This document shows, in pieces, positions 9,190 through 17,612 of a stretch of DNA of 64,000 bases. The DNA comes from Micromonospora terminaliae (GTDB taxonomy: Bacteria > Actinomycetota > Actinomycetes > Mycobacteriales > Micromonosporaceae), in the NCBI RefSeq assembly GCF_009671205.1, contig NZ_CP045309.1, forward strand, positions 4,960,001 to 5,024,000, given 5' to 3'. A program made the translations under genes and the position numbers. The notes beneath the pieces are model-generated. The model was not told the DNA's origin. It saw only the letters and a program-made list of their open reading frames with translations, and searched no databases. Position 1 is the stretch's first letter, and each line of letters opens with the position of its first letter.

Positions 9190-10831
9190 CGGATACCTCC
9201 GTGCGGATCTCGGTCGGCGACGCGGGCGCGGGCACCGGGCGCGCCGCCGGACGGAGCTCGGTCTTGCGTACCTTGCCGATCGCCGAGTGGGGCAGGTCGT
9301 CGACGAACTCGACGGCGGTCGGGCACTTGAACCGGGCCAGGTTACGCGCGCAGTGGGTGAGCAGCTCCTCCGCCGTCACCGTCGAGCCGGCCGCCCGCAC
9401 CACGTACGCCCCGACAGTCTCGCCGGTCCGCGGGTGCGGCACCCCCAGGACGGCCGACTCGGCCACGCCGGGATGCGCCTGGAGCACCTGCTCCACCTCG
9501 TGCGGGTAGACGTTGAAGCCGTTGACCAGGATCAGCTCGCCGAGCCGGTCGACCAGGAAGAGGTCGCCGTCGGAGTCGGCGTACGCCACGTCGCCGGTGG
9601 CCCACCAGCCGTCCCGGTCCGGGCCGCCCCGCCCGTCCGGCCAGTAGCCGTCGAACAGGTTGTCGCCGCGCACCACGATCTGCCCCGGGTCGGTGCCGGC
9701 CGGGTCGTCGGCGAGGTCCAGCTCGTCGTCGTCCTCCTCGGCGGCGGGCACCCCGTCGCGCCACAGCTCCGCGCCGTCCGCCCCGACCAGGCGCAGCTCG
9801 ACGCCGGGCAGCGGCCGGCCGATCGAGCCGGGCTTCGGCTCGCCCCCGACCAGGGTGGAGGTGAGCACCGGGGCGGTCTCGGTGAGCCCGTACCCGACGT
9901 GCACCGGGTGCCCGGTCACCTCGGTGAAGCGTGCCCCGGCGGCCGGCGGCAGCGGCGCCGCGCCGCACACGGCGATCCGCACCGAGTCCAGCGCCGCGGG
10001 CCGCGCACCCGCCGCGTCGGCCCAGGCCAGGAACATCGACGGTACGCCCACCAGCACGCTGACCCGGTGCCGCGCGATCTCGTCCAGCGCCCCGGTCGGG
10101 CCGGGCTCGTCGACCAGCACCCCCGTCGCGCCGTGGTGCACGACGGCGCCGAGCCCGGAGTTCAGCCCGTACGCGTGGAAGAGCGGCAGGGCGAGCAGCA
10201 CGGTGTCGTCGGGGCCGACCACCGGCGGGTCGATCCGGTCGACCTGGGCGTGGTTGGCGGCCAGGGCCCGGTGCGACAGCATGGCGCCCTTGGGCCGGCC
10301 CTCGGTGCCGGAGGTGTAGAGCAGGACGGCGAGGTCGTCGCCGCCCCGGGCCGGGAAGCCGGCCGCCTCGTCACCGTCGGTGACGACCGGCGGGGCGGTG
10401 TGCACGGCGGTGAGCGCGGGCAGGTCGCCGGTGGCCACCCGGGCGGCCACCTCCGGAGCGGCGACCAGCAGGGCGGCGCCGGAGTCGGCGAGCACGTGCC
10501 GCAGCTCGCGGGCCGTGAAGCCCGGGTTGACCGGCACGGCCACCAGCCCGGCCCGGAGCACGGCCAGGTAGGTGACCACGAAGTCCGGGGTGTTGCCGAA
10601 GGCGATGGCCACCCGGGCGGGCCGGCCGTCCGGGGCGGACGGTGGCGCGGCGGCGGCCAGCGCGCGGGCGGTCGCGGTGACCGCGGTGTCCAGGGCCGAC
10701 CAGGTCAGCGTCCGGTCGCGCCAGTGCAGCGCGGGACGGTCACCGTGGACGGCGGCCGCCCGGCGGAGCCGGTCGGCGAGGTTCGGCGCGGAACTGTCGG
10801 CTGCGTCCTGCACGGTGGCTGAGTCTGGCAC
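9179..10831 (-). CDS. AMP-dependent acyl-CoA synthetase/ligase
   Basis: ANL-superfamily adenylating enzyme of 550 residues that activates a carboxylate as acyl-AMP and transfers it to CoA. The P-loop motif LYTSGTEGRPKGAM is at about 171-184, the GYGLTETAP and WWATGDVAYAD core motifs follow, and the C-terminal catalytic lysine is in HSAIGKVRKTEL. A short acidic insert (EEDDDELDLADD) interrupts the region before the ATGD motif. The start is GTG at 10831. Substrate chain length is not predictable. Confidence 0.92.
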   Translation of the reverse strand: MPDSATVQDAADSSAPNLADRLRRAAAVHGDRPALHWRDRTLTWSALDTAVTATARALAAAAPPSAPDGRPARVAIAFGNTPDFVVTYLAVLRAGLVAVPVNPGFTARELRHVLADSGAALLVAAPEVAARVATGDLPALTAVHTAPPVVTDGDEAAGFPARGGDDLAVLLYTSGTEGRPKGAMLSHRALAANHAQVDRIDPPVVGPDDTVLLALPLFHAYGLNSGLGAVVHHGATGVLVDEPGPTGALDEIARHRVSVLVGVPSMFLAWADAAGARPAALDSVRIAVCGAAPLPPAAGARFTEVTGHPVHVGYGLTETAPVLTSTLVGGEPKPGSIGRPLPGVELRLVGADGAELWRDGVPAAEEDDDELDLADDPAGTDPGQIVVRGDNLFDGYWPDGRGGPDRDGWWATGDVAYADSDGDLFLVDRLGELILVNGFNVYPHEVEQVLQAHPGVAESAVLGVPHPRTGETVGAYVVRAAGSTVTAEELLTHCARNLARFKCPTAVEFVDDLPHSAIGKVRKTELRPAARPVPAPASPTEIRTEVSDVQ

Positions 10832-11234
10832 AGCCGCGTCCGCCGGGCCACGCCCGAACAGCCGGGCGCGGTCCCCTCAACGGGACTGTCCACCCCGCCA
10901 TCCGGGATTCCCGAATGTGGGAAGGTGTCCTCCACCGGTCGGCGGCCGGGGTCCTCCGGGCAGCCGGAACCGGCCCGGCCGAGCCGCTGCCGCGACACGC
11001 CGGGGGCGCAAGAAAGTTGGCTCCGACCAGGACTTTCCACTCCGAACCAGGTGGCGGCGCGAAAGTCAACCACACGCGACGGACAAGGGGTCCGCCAGCT
11101 GTGCGACACGACCGGAAATACTTCCGCTCTGTGTAACGGACTTGCCACGCGCGGGTGACGTTGGCCCTATCATCACTCGGGTCGGCTCACCCCATTTGCC
11201 GTGAGTCGACACCCCTCAGCCCGAGGAGGCCCCC
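10832..11234. promoter_or_regulatory. Intergenic regulatory region between the acyl-CoA synthetase and bldN genes
   Basis: About 400 bp with no convincing gene. Toward bldN there is TATCAT at 11168-11173 as a possible -10. CGCTCTGTGTAA lies within 11124-11136, whose right half (CTGTGTAA) fits the BldD operator consensus while the left half has two mismatches. BldD control of bldN is known in Streptomyces. Nothing else stands out in the synthetase-proximal half. Confidence 0.4.
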
Positions 11235-11390
11235 GTGCCTGTGAGCGCATTGGACCAGCACCTCATGCGGACGTGCCGCCCGTCGGCCCGTCCCGGAACC
11301 GCCGCGCCCGGCCGGGGCGTACCCGGTCCCGCCGCGACGCCGCGGAGACCGGTGCGGCCCTGCCCCGCCTGGATCGGGGAGGCGCGGTGA
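11235..11390 (+). CDS. Possible 51-codon leader ORF coupled to bldN
   Basis: GTG at 11235 follows a strong GAGGAGG ribosome site (11223-11229). The frame runs 51 codons and ends with TGA at 11388-11390, overlapping the GTG (11387) chosen as the bldN start as GTGA. The peptide is basic and Arg/Pro-rich with no recognised domain. Overlap plus its own ribosome site suggests a coupled leader peptide. Alternatively it is a chance frame inside an N-terminal extension of bldN that begins at 11201. Confidence 0.4.
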   Translation: MPVSALDQHLMRTCRPSARPGTAAPGRGVPGPAATPRRPVRPCPAWIGEAR

Positions 11391-12367
11391 CCACCTTCGG
11401 CTACGCGGACCGGCCGGCCGGAGTGACCGGCCCGACCCAGCGAACACCCGTCAACGAGCGCCTGGAGCCCGCTCCACGGGCCGCCGCCGACGGGATGCGC
11501 GGTCTCGCCGTCCGGGGCGAGGGGCGGCGCGTCCGCAACCGCGCGCACCACAACGAGGCGCCGGCGCGCCCCGTGGTGCCCGGCGGCAACGCGAAACCGG
11601 CCGCCGGGCGGCTCGGCACCCCGTCGCGGCCGACCATGCCGGCCCAGGGCCGGCGCGGCGAGGCCGCCGCCAACAGCGAGCCCTCGGCCGCCGAGACCGC
11701 CGTGCTGCCCGCCGTGGCGGCCGGCGACACGGCGGTGCTGCCGGCCGTCCCGGCGACCGCCGCCCCGGCCACCGGCTTCCCCAGCCGCCCCGACCCGTCC
11801 GACCCGGCCACCGAGGTCTGGGCGCTGGTCGAGCGGGCGCAGGCCGGCGAGGCCGAGGCCTTCGGCCTGATCTACGACCGGTACGTGGACACCGTCTTCC
11901 GGTTCGTCTACTTCCGGGTCGGCAACCGCCAGCTCGCCGAGGACCTCACCTCCGACACGTTCCTCCGGGCGCTCAAGCGGATCGGCAGCTTCACCTGGCA
12001 GGGCCGCGACCTCGGTGCCTGGCTGGTCACCATCGCCCGCAACCTGGTCGCCGACCACTTCAAGTCCGGCCGCTACCGGCTGGAGGTGACCACCGGCGAC
12101 GTGCTCGACGCCGACCGGGAGGACCGTGGGCCCGAGGGCAGCCCGGAGGCCGCGGTGGTGGAGCACATCACCAACGTCGCCCTGCTCACCGCCGTCAAGC
12201 AGCTCAACCCCGAGCAGCAGGAGTGCATCGTGCTCCGCTTCCTCCAGGGCTTCTCGGTGGCCGAGACGGCCCGCGCCATGGGCAAGAACGAGGGCGCCAT
12301 CAAGGCGTTGCAGTACCGGGCCGTCCGCGCCCTGGCCCGACTGCTGCCCGACGGTTTCCAGCCCTGA
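11387..12367 (+). CDS. bldN: Developmental ECF sigma factor BldN
   Basis: ECF sigma factor that in Streptomyces switches on aerial-growth genes. From GTG 11387 (GGGGAGG about 5 bp upstream) it has 326 residues. There is a ~140-residue low-complexity N-terminal extension containing a repeated TAVLPAV. Region 2 follows from VWALVERAQAGEAEAFG to FKSGRYRLEVTTGD, then region 4 (LNPEQQECIVLRFLQGFSVAETA, MGKNEGAIKALQYRAVRALARLLP). The sigma regions are almost identical to Streptomyces BldN, which is made as a proprotein. The rsbN-like gene follows. A start at 11201 would add 62 residues. Confidence 0.92.
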   Translation: MTTFGYADRPAGVTGPTQRTPVNERLEPAPRAAADGMRGLAVRGEGRRVRNRAHHNEAPARPVVPGGNAKPAAGRLGTPSRPTMPAQGRRGEAAANSEPSAAETAVLPAVAAGDTAVLPAVPATAAPATGFPSRPDPSDPATEVWALVERAQAGEAEAFGLIYDRYVDTVFRFVYFRVGNRQLAEDLTSDTFLRALKRIGSFTWQGRDLGAWLVTIARNLVADHFKSGRYRLEVTTGDVLDADREDRGPEGSPEAAVVEHITNVALLTAVKQLNPEQQECIVLRFLQGFSVAETARAMGKNEGAIKALQYRAVRALARLLPDGFQP

Positions 12368-12471
12368 CCCGACCCGCCCCACCCGCCCGGCGACCACGCC
12401 CGGGCGCGGCTGAACGCACCCTCCGCACCCCGGACAGCGATCACTCTTGGTGATTTCGGAACCGACCGGGC

Positions 12472-12500
12472 CGTAACCGGCGACCGGCGCGAACCGTTTC
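12472..12500 (+). promoter_or_regulatory. Candidate BldN-type promoter before the rsbN-like gene
   Basis: CGTAAC (12472-12477) and CGTTTC (12495-12500) are separated by 17 bp in the 290-bp gap between bldN and the anti-sigma gene. From memory, BldN-dependent promoters such as bldM p1 use CGTAAC and a CGTTGA-like -10, and Streptomyces rsbN is itself a BldN target. A separate small inverted repeat ATCAC-N5-GTGAT lies at 12440-12454. Confidence 0.45.
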
Positions 12501-12658
12501 TCCGGGTGCGACCAGTGGTTGTCCCGGCGTCCCCCGGGCCACCCGGTCCGGCGGGGTCAGGTCGGCCGTCCCGGTCGACCGTCGGCGTCACGCTGCCACC
12601 GGTCGCCGGTGACGACGACGGCCAGCGTGGCCGTGACCAGCGAGAGGGGGTGCCCGCG

Positions 12659-13507
12659 GTGGACAGCGACCTCTTCTCCCGTCGGCGTGCCGAGCGCTTC
12701 GCGCAACTCCTCGACGAGGCCAACGGCGGCCGGCGGCACCACGTCCGTTCCCGGTCCGACGACGAACTCACGGCGCTCGTCGCGGTGAGCCGGCGACTCA
12801 CCGCCGACCGCCCCGACGTCGAGGTGGACGGCGAATTCCGCACCGGGCTGCGGGCGATGCTCGTGGCCACGGCCGAGCGCGAGGGTGTCGCCGCCCCGGC
12901 GAAGACCGGCGTCCGTGGCGCGCTGCTGCCGGCGATGACCGGGCGACGGGCCCGGGCACGCGGCGCCATCCTGGTCGGTGTTGCCGCCGGCGCCGTCGCC
13001 CTCTCCGGCATCTCCGCCGCCAGCGAGAACGCGCTGCCCGGCGACGCCCTCTACGGCATGAAGCGCTCGACCGAGCGCGCCCAGCTCGCACTGGCCAGCT
13101 CCGACATCAGCCGGGGCCAGCTCTTCCTCGGCTTCGCCCGGACCCGGCTCGACGAGGCCGCCACGGTCCGCGACGACCGGCTGGGCTTCAGCGCCGTGCT
13201 CGACGACATGGACGCCGACACCCGCCAGGGCGTACGCCTGCTGACCACCGTGGCCGCGCAGCGCTCCGACCCGGCTGCGCTGGACGCCGTCGACACGTTC
13301 CTCGGCGACCAGCGCCGGGCGGTCAGCGGCCTGCTCGACCGCTCCGACCACGCCGACCGGGACCGCACCCGCCGCTCGCTGGCCCTGCTCGACGCGGCCG
13401 GCCGGCGCGCCGACGCGCTCCGCGAGTCGATCGCCTGCGGGCTGCCGGCCCCCGCCGCCAGTGACGCGCTCGGCCCCGCACCGACCAGCTGCCCCGGCGA
13501 CCGCTGA
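12659..13507 (+). CDS. rsbN: RsbN-like membrane anti-sigma factor (DUF5667)
   Basis: Likely partner that holds BldN at the membrane. From GTG 12659 (AGAGGGGG 8 bp upstream; GTG 12650 is an alternative) it has 282 residues. The N-terminal cytoplasmic segment of ~100 residues (SRRRAERFAQLLDEAN, SDDELTALVAVSRRL) precedes one membrane helix around 102-121. The external DUF5667 domain has ENALPGDALYGMKRSTERAQLAL. Position directly after bldN and topology match Streptomyces RsbN; sequence similarity is expected to be low, so the name rests partly on context. Confidence 0.82.
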   Translation: MDSDLFSRRRAERFAQLLDEANGGRRHHVRSRSDDELTALVAVSRRLTADRPDVEVDGEFRTGLRAMLVATAEREGVAAPAKTGVRGALLPAMTGRRARARGAILVGVAAGAVALSGISAASENALPGDALYGMKRSTERAQLALASSDISRGQLFLGFARTRLDEAATVRDDRLGFSAVLDDMDADTRQGVRLLTTVAAQRSDPAALDAVDTFLGDQRRAVSGLLDRSDHADRDRTRRSLALLDAAGRRADALRESIACGLPAPAASDALGPAPTSCPGDR

Positions 13508-13617
13508 ACTCGGGCGGAAGAGCAGTCCGCGCCACACTTCTCCCGCCGGACACCCGTCCGTCACATCCCGCCGGATAGGCTCGGCTGGGCGTACGCGGTT
13601 GTCGAGGGGAGGTCGTC

Positions 13618-14496
13618 GTGACCCGGAGCCGGAAGGTGACGGTCAGCACCGACGTCCACGGGCACACCGCCGGCTGGTCGGAGACCCCGGAGGCACCCCC
13701 GGCCACCGCCACGCCCGACCCGAGGGCGGCGGCCTTCTTCGACGTCGACAACACGATGATGCAGGGCGCCTCGATCTACTGGTTCGCCCGCGGGCTGGCC
13801 GCCCGGAAGTACTTCACCACCGGTGACCTCGCCCGGTTCGCCTGGCAGCAGGCGAAGTTCCGGCTGCTCGCCACCGAGCACGCCGGGGACATGTCGCAGG
13901 CCAAGGAGGCGGCACTCGCCTTCATCGAGGGCTGGCGGGTGGACGACGTCGAACGCCTGACCGAGGAGATCTTCGACGAGCTGATGGCGCCGCGCATCTG
14001 GGCCGGCACCCGCAAGCTGGCCCAGCGCCACCTCGACGCGGGCGAGCGGGTCTGGCTGGTCAGCGCCGCCCCCGTGGAGATCGGCCGGGTCATCGCGACC
14101 CGGCTCGGCCTGACCGGGGCGATCGGCACGGTGGCCGAGGTGGTCGACGGGGCCTACACCGGCCGGCTGGTCGGCGAGCTGATGCACGGGCCGGCCAAGG
14201 CCGAGGCGATCACCCAGCTCGCCGCGGTGGAGGGGCTGGAGCTGAGCCGCTGCGCGGCCTACAGCGACTCCGCCAACGACCTGCCGATGCTCTCCACGGT
14301 GGGGCGCCCGGTGGCCGTGAACCCCGACCCGGCGTTGCTCCGCCGGGCCCGCGAGGGGGGCTGGGACGTCCGCGACTTCCGCACCGGGCGCCGGGCCGTG
14401 AAGATCGCCGTGCCGTCCACAGCCGCCGCGGGCCTGCTCGCCGGCGCGGTCACCGCCGGGCTGGCCCTGCACCGCCGCCGCCAGCGCGTCGACTGA
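13618..14496 (+). CDS. HAD-IB family phosphatase (SerB-like) with C-terminal membrane anchor
   Basis: 292-residue protein with the HAD-IB nucleophile motif FFDVDNTM (Asp42), motif II VWLVSAAPVEIG and motif IV AYSDSANDLPML. These resemble phosphoserine phosphatase and the CicA/HAD-IB group. A C-terminal hydrophobic stretch (about 262-283) followed by arginines suggests membrane attachment, facing the cytoplasm. The GTG start has GGGGAGG 6 bp upstream. M. tuberculosis serB1 (Rv0505c) occupies a similar position. The true substrate is uncertain. Confidence 0.85.
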   Translation: MTRSRKVTVSTDVHGHTAGWSETPEAPPATATPDPRAAAFFDVDNTMMQGASIYWFARGLAARKYFTTGDLARFAWQQAKFRLLATEHAGDMSQAKEAALAFIEGWRVDDVERLTEEIFDELMAPRIWAGTRKLAQRHLDAGERVWLVSAAPVEIGRVIATRLGLTGAIGTVAEVVDGAYTGRLVGELMHGPAKAEAITQLAAVEGLELSRCAAYSDSANDLPMLSTVGRPVAVNPDPALLRRAREGGWDVRDFRTGRRAVKIAVPSTAAAGLLAGAVTAGLALHRRRQRVD

Positions 14497-14511
14497 CGCG
14501 CCGGGCGCGGG

Positions 14512-15702
14512 TCAGGGGCCGAACGGGTCCGGGCGGCGTTCGAGGAGCCGGTGCAGGGTCTGCTGGATGGTCTCGCGCACCTGGTCGGCGAGGTTGAACA
14601 CGACCAGCGGATCGTCGGCCGAGTCGCGCAGGTGCGCCGTCGGGATCGGCGGGCAGAACTCGATCAGCCACTTGCTCGGCAGCGGCACCATGCCCAGCGG
14701 CCCCAGCCAGGGGAAGGTCGGCGTGACCGGGAAGTAGGGCAGCTTGAGCAGCCGGGCCAGCGGCTTGATGTCGGCGAGCATCGGATAGATCTCCTCGCCG
14801 CCGACGATCGCCACCGGCACGATCGGCGTGCCCGTACGCAGCGCCGCCGAGACGAAGCCGCCCCGCCCGAAGCGCTGGAGCTTGTACCGGTCGGCGTAGA
14901 GCTTGCCGACGCCCTTGAAGCCCTCCGGGAAGACGCCGACCAGCTCACCGTTGCCGAGCAGCCGTTCCGCGTCGGGGTTGCAGGCCACCGTGCCGCCGGT
15001 CTTGCGCGCGATCTCGGAGACCACGGGCATCCGGAAGACCAGGTCGGCGCCGAGCAGCCGCAGGTAGCGGCGCGCCGGGTGCCGGTCGTGCAGCGCGGTG
15101 GCGAGCACCAGCGCGTCCAGCGCCACGGTGCCCGAGTGGTTGCCGACCACCAGGCCGGCCCCCTCGGCGGGCACGTTCTCGACGCCGCTGACCTCGGTGC
15201 GGAACCAGTCCCGGTAGAGCAGCCGGACCAGCGGGTGGAACACGGCGTCGGTCAGGTCCGGGTCGAAGCCGAACTCGTCCACCTCGTAGTCGCCGGCCAG
15301 CCGCCGCCGCAGGAACGCGAGCCCCTTGGCGACCTTCCGGTCCCAGTGGTCCCCCGGCCGGTCCGCCACCGCCGGCCCGGCCGGGGTCGCGTCGCCCGGG
15401 CGGTCCCCGGTCCTGGCGGGCTCGGCCGTCGCCTTCTTGGCGACCGCCTTCTTGGCTACGGCCTTCTTCGCCATGGGCTTCTTCGGAGCGTCGCCCGGCT
15501 CGCCCGTCCGCGGGGCGGGCGCCGGCTCGTCGGCGGACGTGTCCGGCTCGTCGCCGGCCGCCGGCGCCGCCGTCATCGCCGGCTCGGCGGCAGCCGCCGT
15601 GGCCCGCCGGTGCCCGTTGCGCCGCGCCGGCTCCGCGTCCGGCCCGGGCACGGTCAGCGGTACGTCGTAGCGCGCCTCGCCCCGCTCCTCGGCCCCGCTC
15701 AC
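14512..15702 (-). CDS. Lysophospholipid/MGAT-like acyltransferase
   Basis: 396 residues. The first ~125 are disordered, Ala/Pro-rich, and contain three tandem lysine-rich AKKAV units. The catalytic domain follows with VVGNHSGTVALDAL (His189), a GVFPEGFKGVGKLY motif, and PIVPVAIVGGEEIYP, as in LPLAT/MGAT-like acyltransferases that acylate glycerolipids at the inner membrane face. It overlaps the upstream epimerase gene by ATGA, and the pair is conserved in actinobacteria (Rv0501-Rv0502 arrangement, from memory). The acyl acceptor is unknown. Confidence 0.88.
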   Translation of the reverse strand: MSGAEERGEARYDVPLTVPGPDAEPARRNGHRRATAAAAEPAMTAAPAAGDEPDTSADEPAPAPRTGEPGDAPKKPMAKKAVAKKAVAKKATAEPARTGDRPGDATPAGPAVADRPGDHWDRKVAKGLAFLRRRLAGDYEVDEFGFDPDLTDAVFHPLVRLLYRDWFRTEVSGVENVPAEGAGLVVGNHSGTVALDALVLATALHDRHPARRYLRLLGADLVFRMPVVSEIARKTGGTVACNPDAERLLGNGELVGVFPEGFKGVGKLYADRYKLQRFGRGGFVSAALRTGTPIVPVAIVGGEEIYPMLADIKPLARLLKLPYFPVTPTFPWLGPLGMVPLPSKWLIEFCPPIPTAHLRDSADDPLVVFNLADQVRETIQQTLHRLLERRPDPFGP

Positions 15703-16772
15703 GAGCGCTCCCGCACGGCGGCCCGGACCTGCCGGATGCCCTCCAGCACCAACTGCTCGGCCGTGGCGAGCTGGTCCCGGGTCACGACCACGCCCCCGTG
15801 GTGGGCGCGGATGAAGTCGTCGAACGCGGCCGCGGTCGAGCGGGGCGTGAAGCCGTACTCGCGCTCCAGTCTCGTGGTGTCCACCACCCGACCGTGCACG
15901 AAAAGGTCGACCTGGTCCAATCCGTAGCGGCCGAAGCCCATGCTGCGGGCGATCGCGGCCACCCCGGCGAGGCCCGGCTCCAGCACCGGCATGGCGACCC
16001 GGCCGGCCCGGCGGATGGCCTGGGACAGCGAGAGCACCCCCGGCCCGGCGACGTTGTAGGTGCCGGCGTGCTCCTCGGCGACCGACCGGTGCAGCACCTC
16101 GAGGGCGTCGTCGAAGTGGACGAACTGCAGCCGCGGGTCGCGCCCGAAGACGGTGGGCACCACCGGTTGGGCGAAGTAGCGGGTGAGCGTGGTGTCGGCG
16201 GTCGAGCCGATGAACGGCGCGAAGCGCAGCACGGTCGCGGTGACGTCGGGCCGGCGGCGGCGGAACCCGCGGACGTACCCCTCGATGTCGAGGATGTCGC
16301 GGCCGAAACCGCCGCGCGGCACCTCGCGCGGCTCGGTCTCCTCGGTGAAGACGGCCGGGTCCCGGAACGACACCCCGTAGGCGGCGGTCGACGAGCGGAC
16401 CACGAGCTTGCGCAGCCGGGGCGCCCGCTGGCAGGCGGCGAGGAGCTGCATGGTGCCGATGACGTTCTGCTCCTTCATCGCCGCCCGGCCGCCCTGCTGG
16501 GGATCGGGGGCGGTGACCAGCGCCAGGTGCACCACGGCGTCGACGTCGAGGTCGACCAGGAGCCCGCCGAGCGAGTCGAGGTCGAGGCGGACCCGCTCGA
16601 CGCCGGACAGCAGGTCGGCGAGTTCGGGGTTGGGGCTGGCCGGGTCGACCCCGATGACGCGGTCGATGCGCGGGTCGGCGGCGAGCCGGGCGGCGACGTG
16701 CGCGCCGAGATAGCGGCCGACCCCGGTCACGACGACGACCCCCGGAGCACCAGGGGTGCCACCGGGGGTCAT
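15699..16772 (-). CDS. NAD-dependent epimerase/dehydratase family protein
   Basis: Extended short-chain dehydrogenase fold, 357 residues. The nucleotide loop is TGVGRYLG near the N-terminus, DAVVHLA marks strand 4 and the catalytic serine region is VVRSSTAAYG. The canonical YxxxK is not evident: the expected segment reads DIEGYVRGFRRR, so the enzyme may be catalytically atypical or bind without turnover. ATG 16772 has GAGG about 8 bp upstream. It is coupled to the acyltransferase gene, suggesting a joint role in an envelope lipid. Confidence 0.85.
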   Translation of the reverse strand: MTPGGTPGAPGVVVVTGVGRYLGAHVAARLAADPRIDRVIGVDPASPNPELADLLSGVERVRLDLDSLGGLLVDLDVDAVVHLALVTAPDPQQGGRAAMKEQNVIGTMQLLAACQRAPRLRKLVVRSSTAAYGVSFRDPAVFTEETEPREVPRGGFGRDILDIEGYVRGFRRRRPDVTATVLRFAPFIGSTADTTLTRYFAQPVVPTVFGRDPRLQFVHFDDALEVLHRSVAEEHAGTYNVAGPGVLSLSQAIRRAGRVAMPVLEPGLAGVAAIARSMGFGRYGLDQVDLFVHGRVVDTTRLEREYGFTPRSTAAAFDDFIRAHHGGVVVTRDQLATAEQLVLEGIRQVRAAVRERS

Positions 16773-16869
16773 GCCGTGCGCCTCGTCCGGCAGGCGGGAT
16801 CGAGCCGGGACGTCCGCGGCCTGATCACCTGAGCCTCCGGGGGTCGACAGAAGGCAAGTGGTGCCGGGT

Positions 16870-16887
16870 GCCGGGCCTGAGCCCGGC
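16870..16887 (-). terminator. Hairpin after the bS22 gene
   Basis: GCCGGGC-CTGA-GCCCGGC forms a perfect 7-bp stem with a 4-nt loop, starting 6 nt after the stop codon of the bS22 gene. There is no T-run, typical of high-GC hairpin terminators. It lies before the epimerase gene and may set expression of the two apart. Confidence 0.5.
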
Positions 16888-16892
16888 CCCGG

Positions 16893-16994
16893 TCACTTGC
16901 CGAGACGGCGACGCTGGACGCGGGTCTTGCGCAGCAGCTTGCGGTGCTTCTTCTTAGCCATGCGCTTGCGGCGCTTCTTGACCACCGAGCCCAT
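16893..16994 (-). CDS. Small ribosomal subunit protein bS22 / AURKAIP1-COX24 domain protein
   Basis: 33-residue, extremely basic peptide beginning [19 protein letters not shown] and ending in RRRLGK. It matches the actinobacterial bS22 family (AURKAIP1/COX24 C-terminal domain) that binds the 30S subunit. The ATG at 16994 has AAAGG 6 bp upstream. It sits directly downstream of the BldC-like HTH gene, the same pair as Rv0500A-Rv0500B. A hairpin terminator follows. Confidence 0.92.
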   Translation of the reverse strand: MGSVVKKRRKRMAKKKHRKLLRKTRVQRRRLGK

Positions 16995-17033
16995 ACGACA
17001 GCCTTTCGATGCAACGTGCGGGGCGGACCGGCA

Positions 17034-17054
17034 GACACCACGGGGGGTGGTGTC
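17034..17054 (-). promoter_or_regulatory. Perfect hairpin in the bS22 leader
   Basis: GACACCAC and GTGGTGTC form a perfect 8-bp stem around a 5-nt C-only loop (on the transcript strand), 40 nt before the bS22 start codon. It could act as an attenuator, a stability element or a protein site for autoregulation. Confidence 0.4.
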
Positions 17055-17130
17055 GGTGACCGCTTGCGGACAACGGACCGGACCAGCGTGGTGGGCAGGG
17101 CACACCAGAGTGCGGTCACGGTCGGGGTCC

Positions 17131-17160
17131 AGGGTAGCCGGAGTGCGTCAGCAGGACCAA
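17131..17160 (-). promoter_or_regulatory. Candidate bS22 promoter
   Basis: TTGGTC (17160-17155) and TACCCT (17136-17131) on the minus strand are 18 bp apart. This would give bS22 its own start about 130 nt upstream of its ATG, separate from the HTH gene. Confidence 0.4.
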
Positions 17161-17214
17161 CGCGCCCCCGTCGATGCCCGTTACGTCGCACTCGCCGGGC
17201 TGGCCGGCGACGTG

Positions 17215-17424
17215 TCAGGCGGTCTCCTGGAAGGCGCCCCGGAGGTATTCGTGCACGGCGTGCTCGGGCACCCGGAACGACCGGCCGACCCGCACGGCGG
17301 TCAGCTCACCGCTGTGCACGAGACGGTAGACCGTCATCTTGGACACCCGCATGACCGTCGCCACCTCGGCGACGGTCAGGAACCTGACATCCGACAGTCG
17401 AGCGTCGGACTGCGACCCGGCCAT
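17215..17424 (-). CDS. BldC-like MerR/excisionase-type helix-turn-helix protein
   Basis: 69 residues forming a single winged helix-turn-helix: FLTVAEVATVMRVSKMTVYRLVHSGEL followed by VRVGRSFRVPEHAVHEYL. This is the excisionase/BldC type, a freestanding DNA-binding domain without effector region. Orthologues lie upstream of bS22 in many actinobacteria; in Streptomyces a member of this position is, from memory, a BldD target (bdtA). It is likely a developmental or growth regulator; target genes are unknown. Confidence 0.88.
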   Translation of the reverse strand: MAGSQSDARLSDVRFLTVAEVATVMRVSKMTVYRLVHSGELTAVRVGRSFRVPEHAVHEYLRGAFQETA

Positions 17425-17592
17425 GGCTCACCGACCCATTCCCATGCCCGGCGCGTGCCGCCGGGCAGGTTGTTCCCGCCACGACGAGCGACGCGCGTGT
17501 TACCAGTACGGTAGCGGGGCCGCTGTGACCGGCGCGATCCCTTCCTTCCTTTGATCATGGAAGGGTCACCGTTGAGCTGGCGTTTTTCGCCC

Positions 17593-17609
17593 GGACGGGT
17601 GGCCCGTCC
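17593..17609 (-). terminator. Hairpin after the efflux permease gene
   Basis: GGACGGG-TGG-CCCGTCC (7-bp perfect stem) lies 3 nt beyond the permease stop on the minus strand. No T-run follows on that strand. A second inverted repeat, CCCTTCC/GGAAGGG, lies near 17541-17567. Confidence 0.4.
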
Positions 17610-17612
17610 CGT

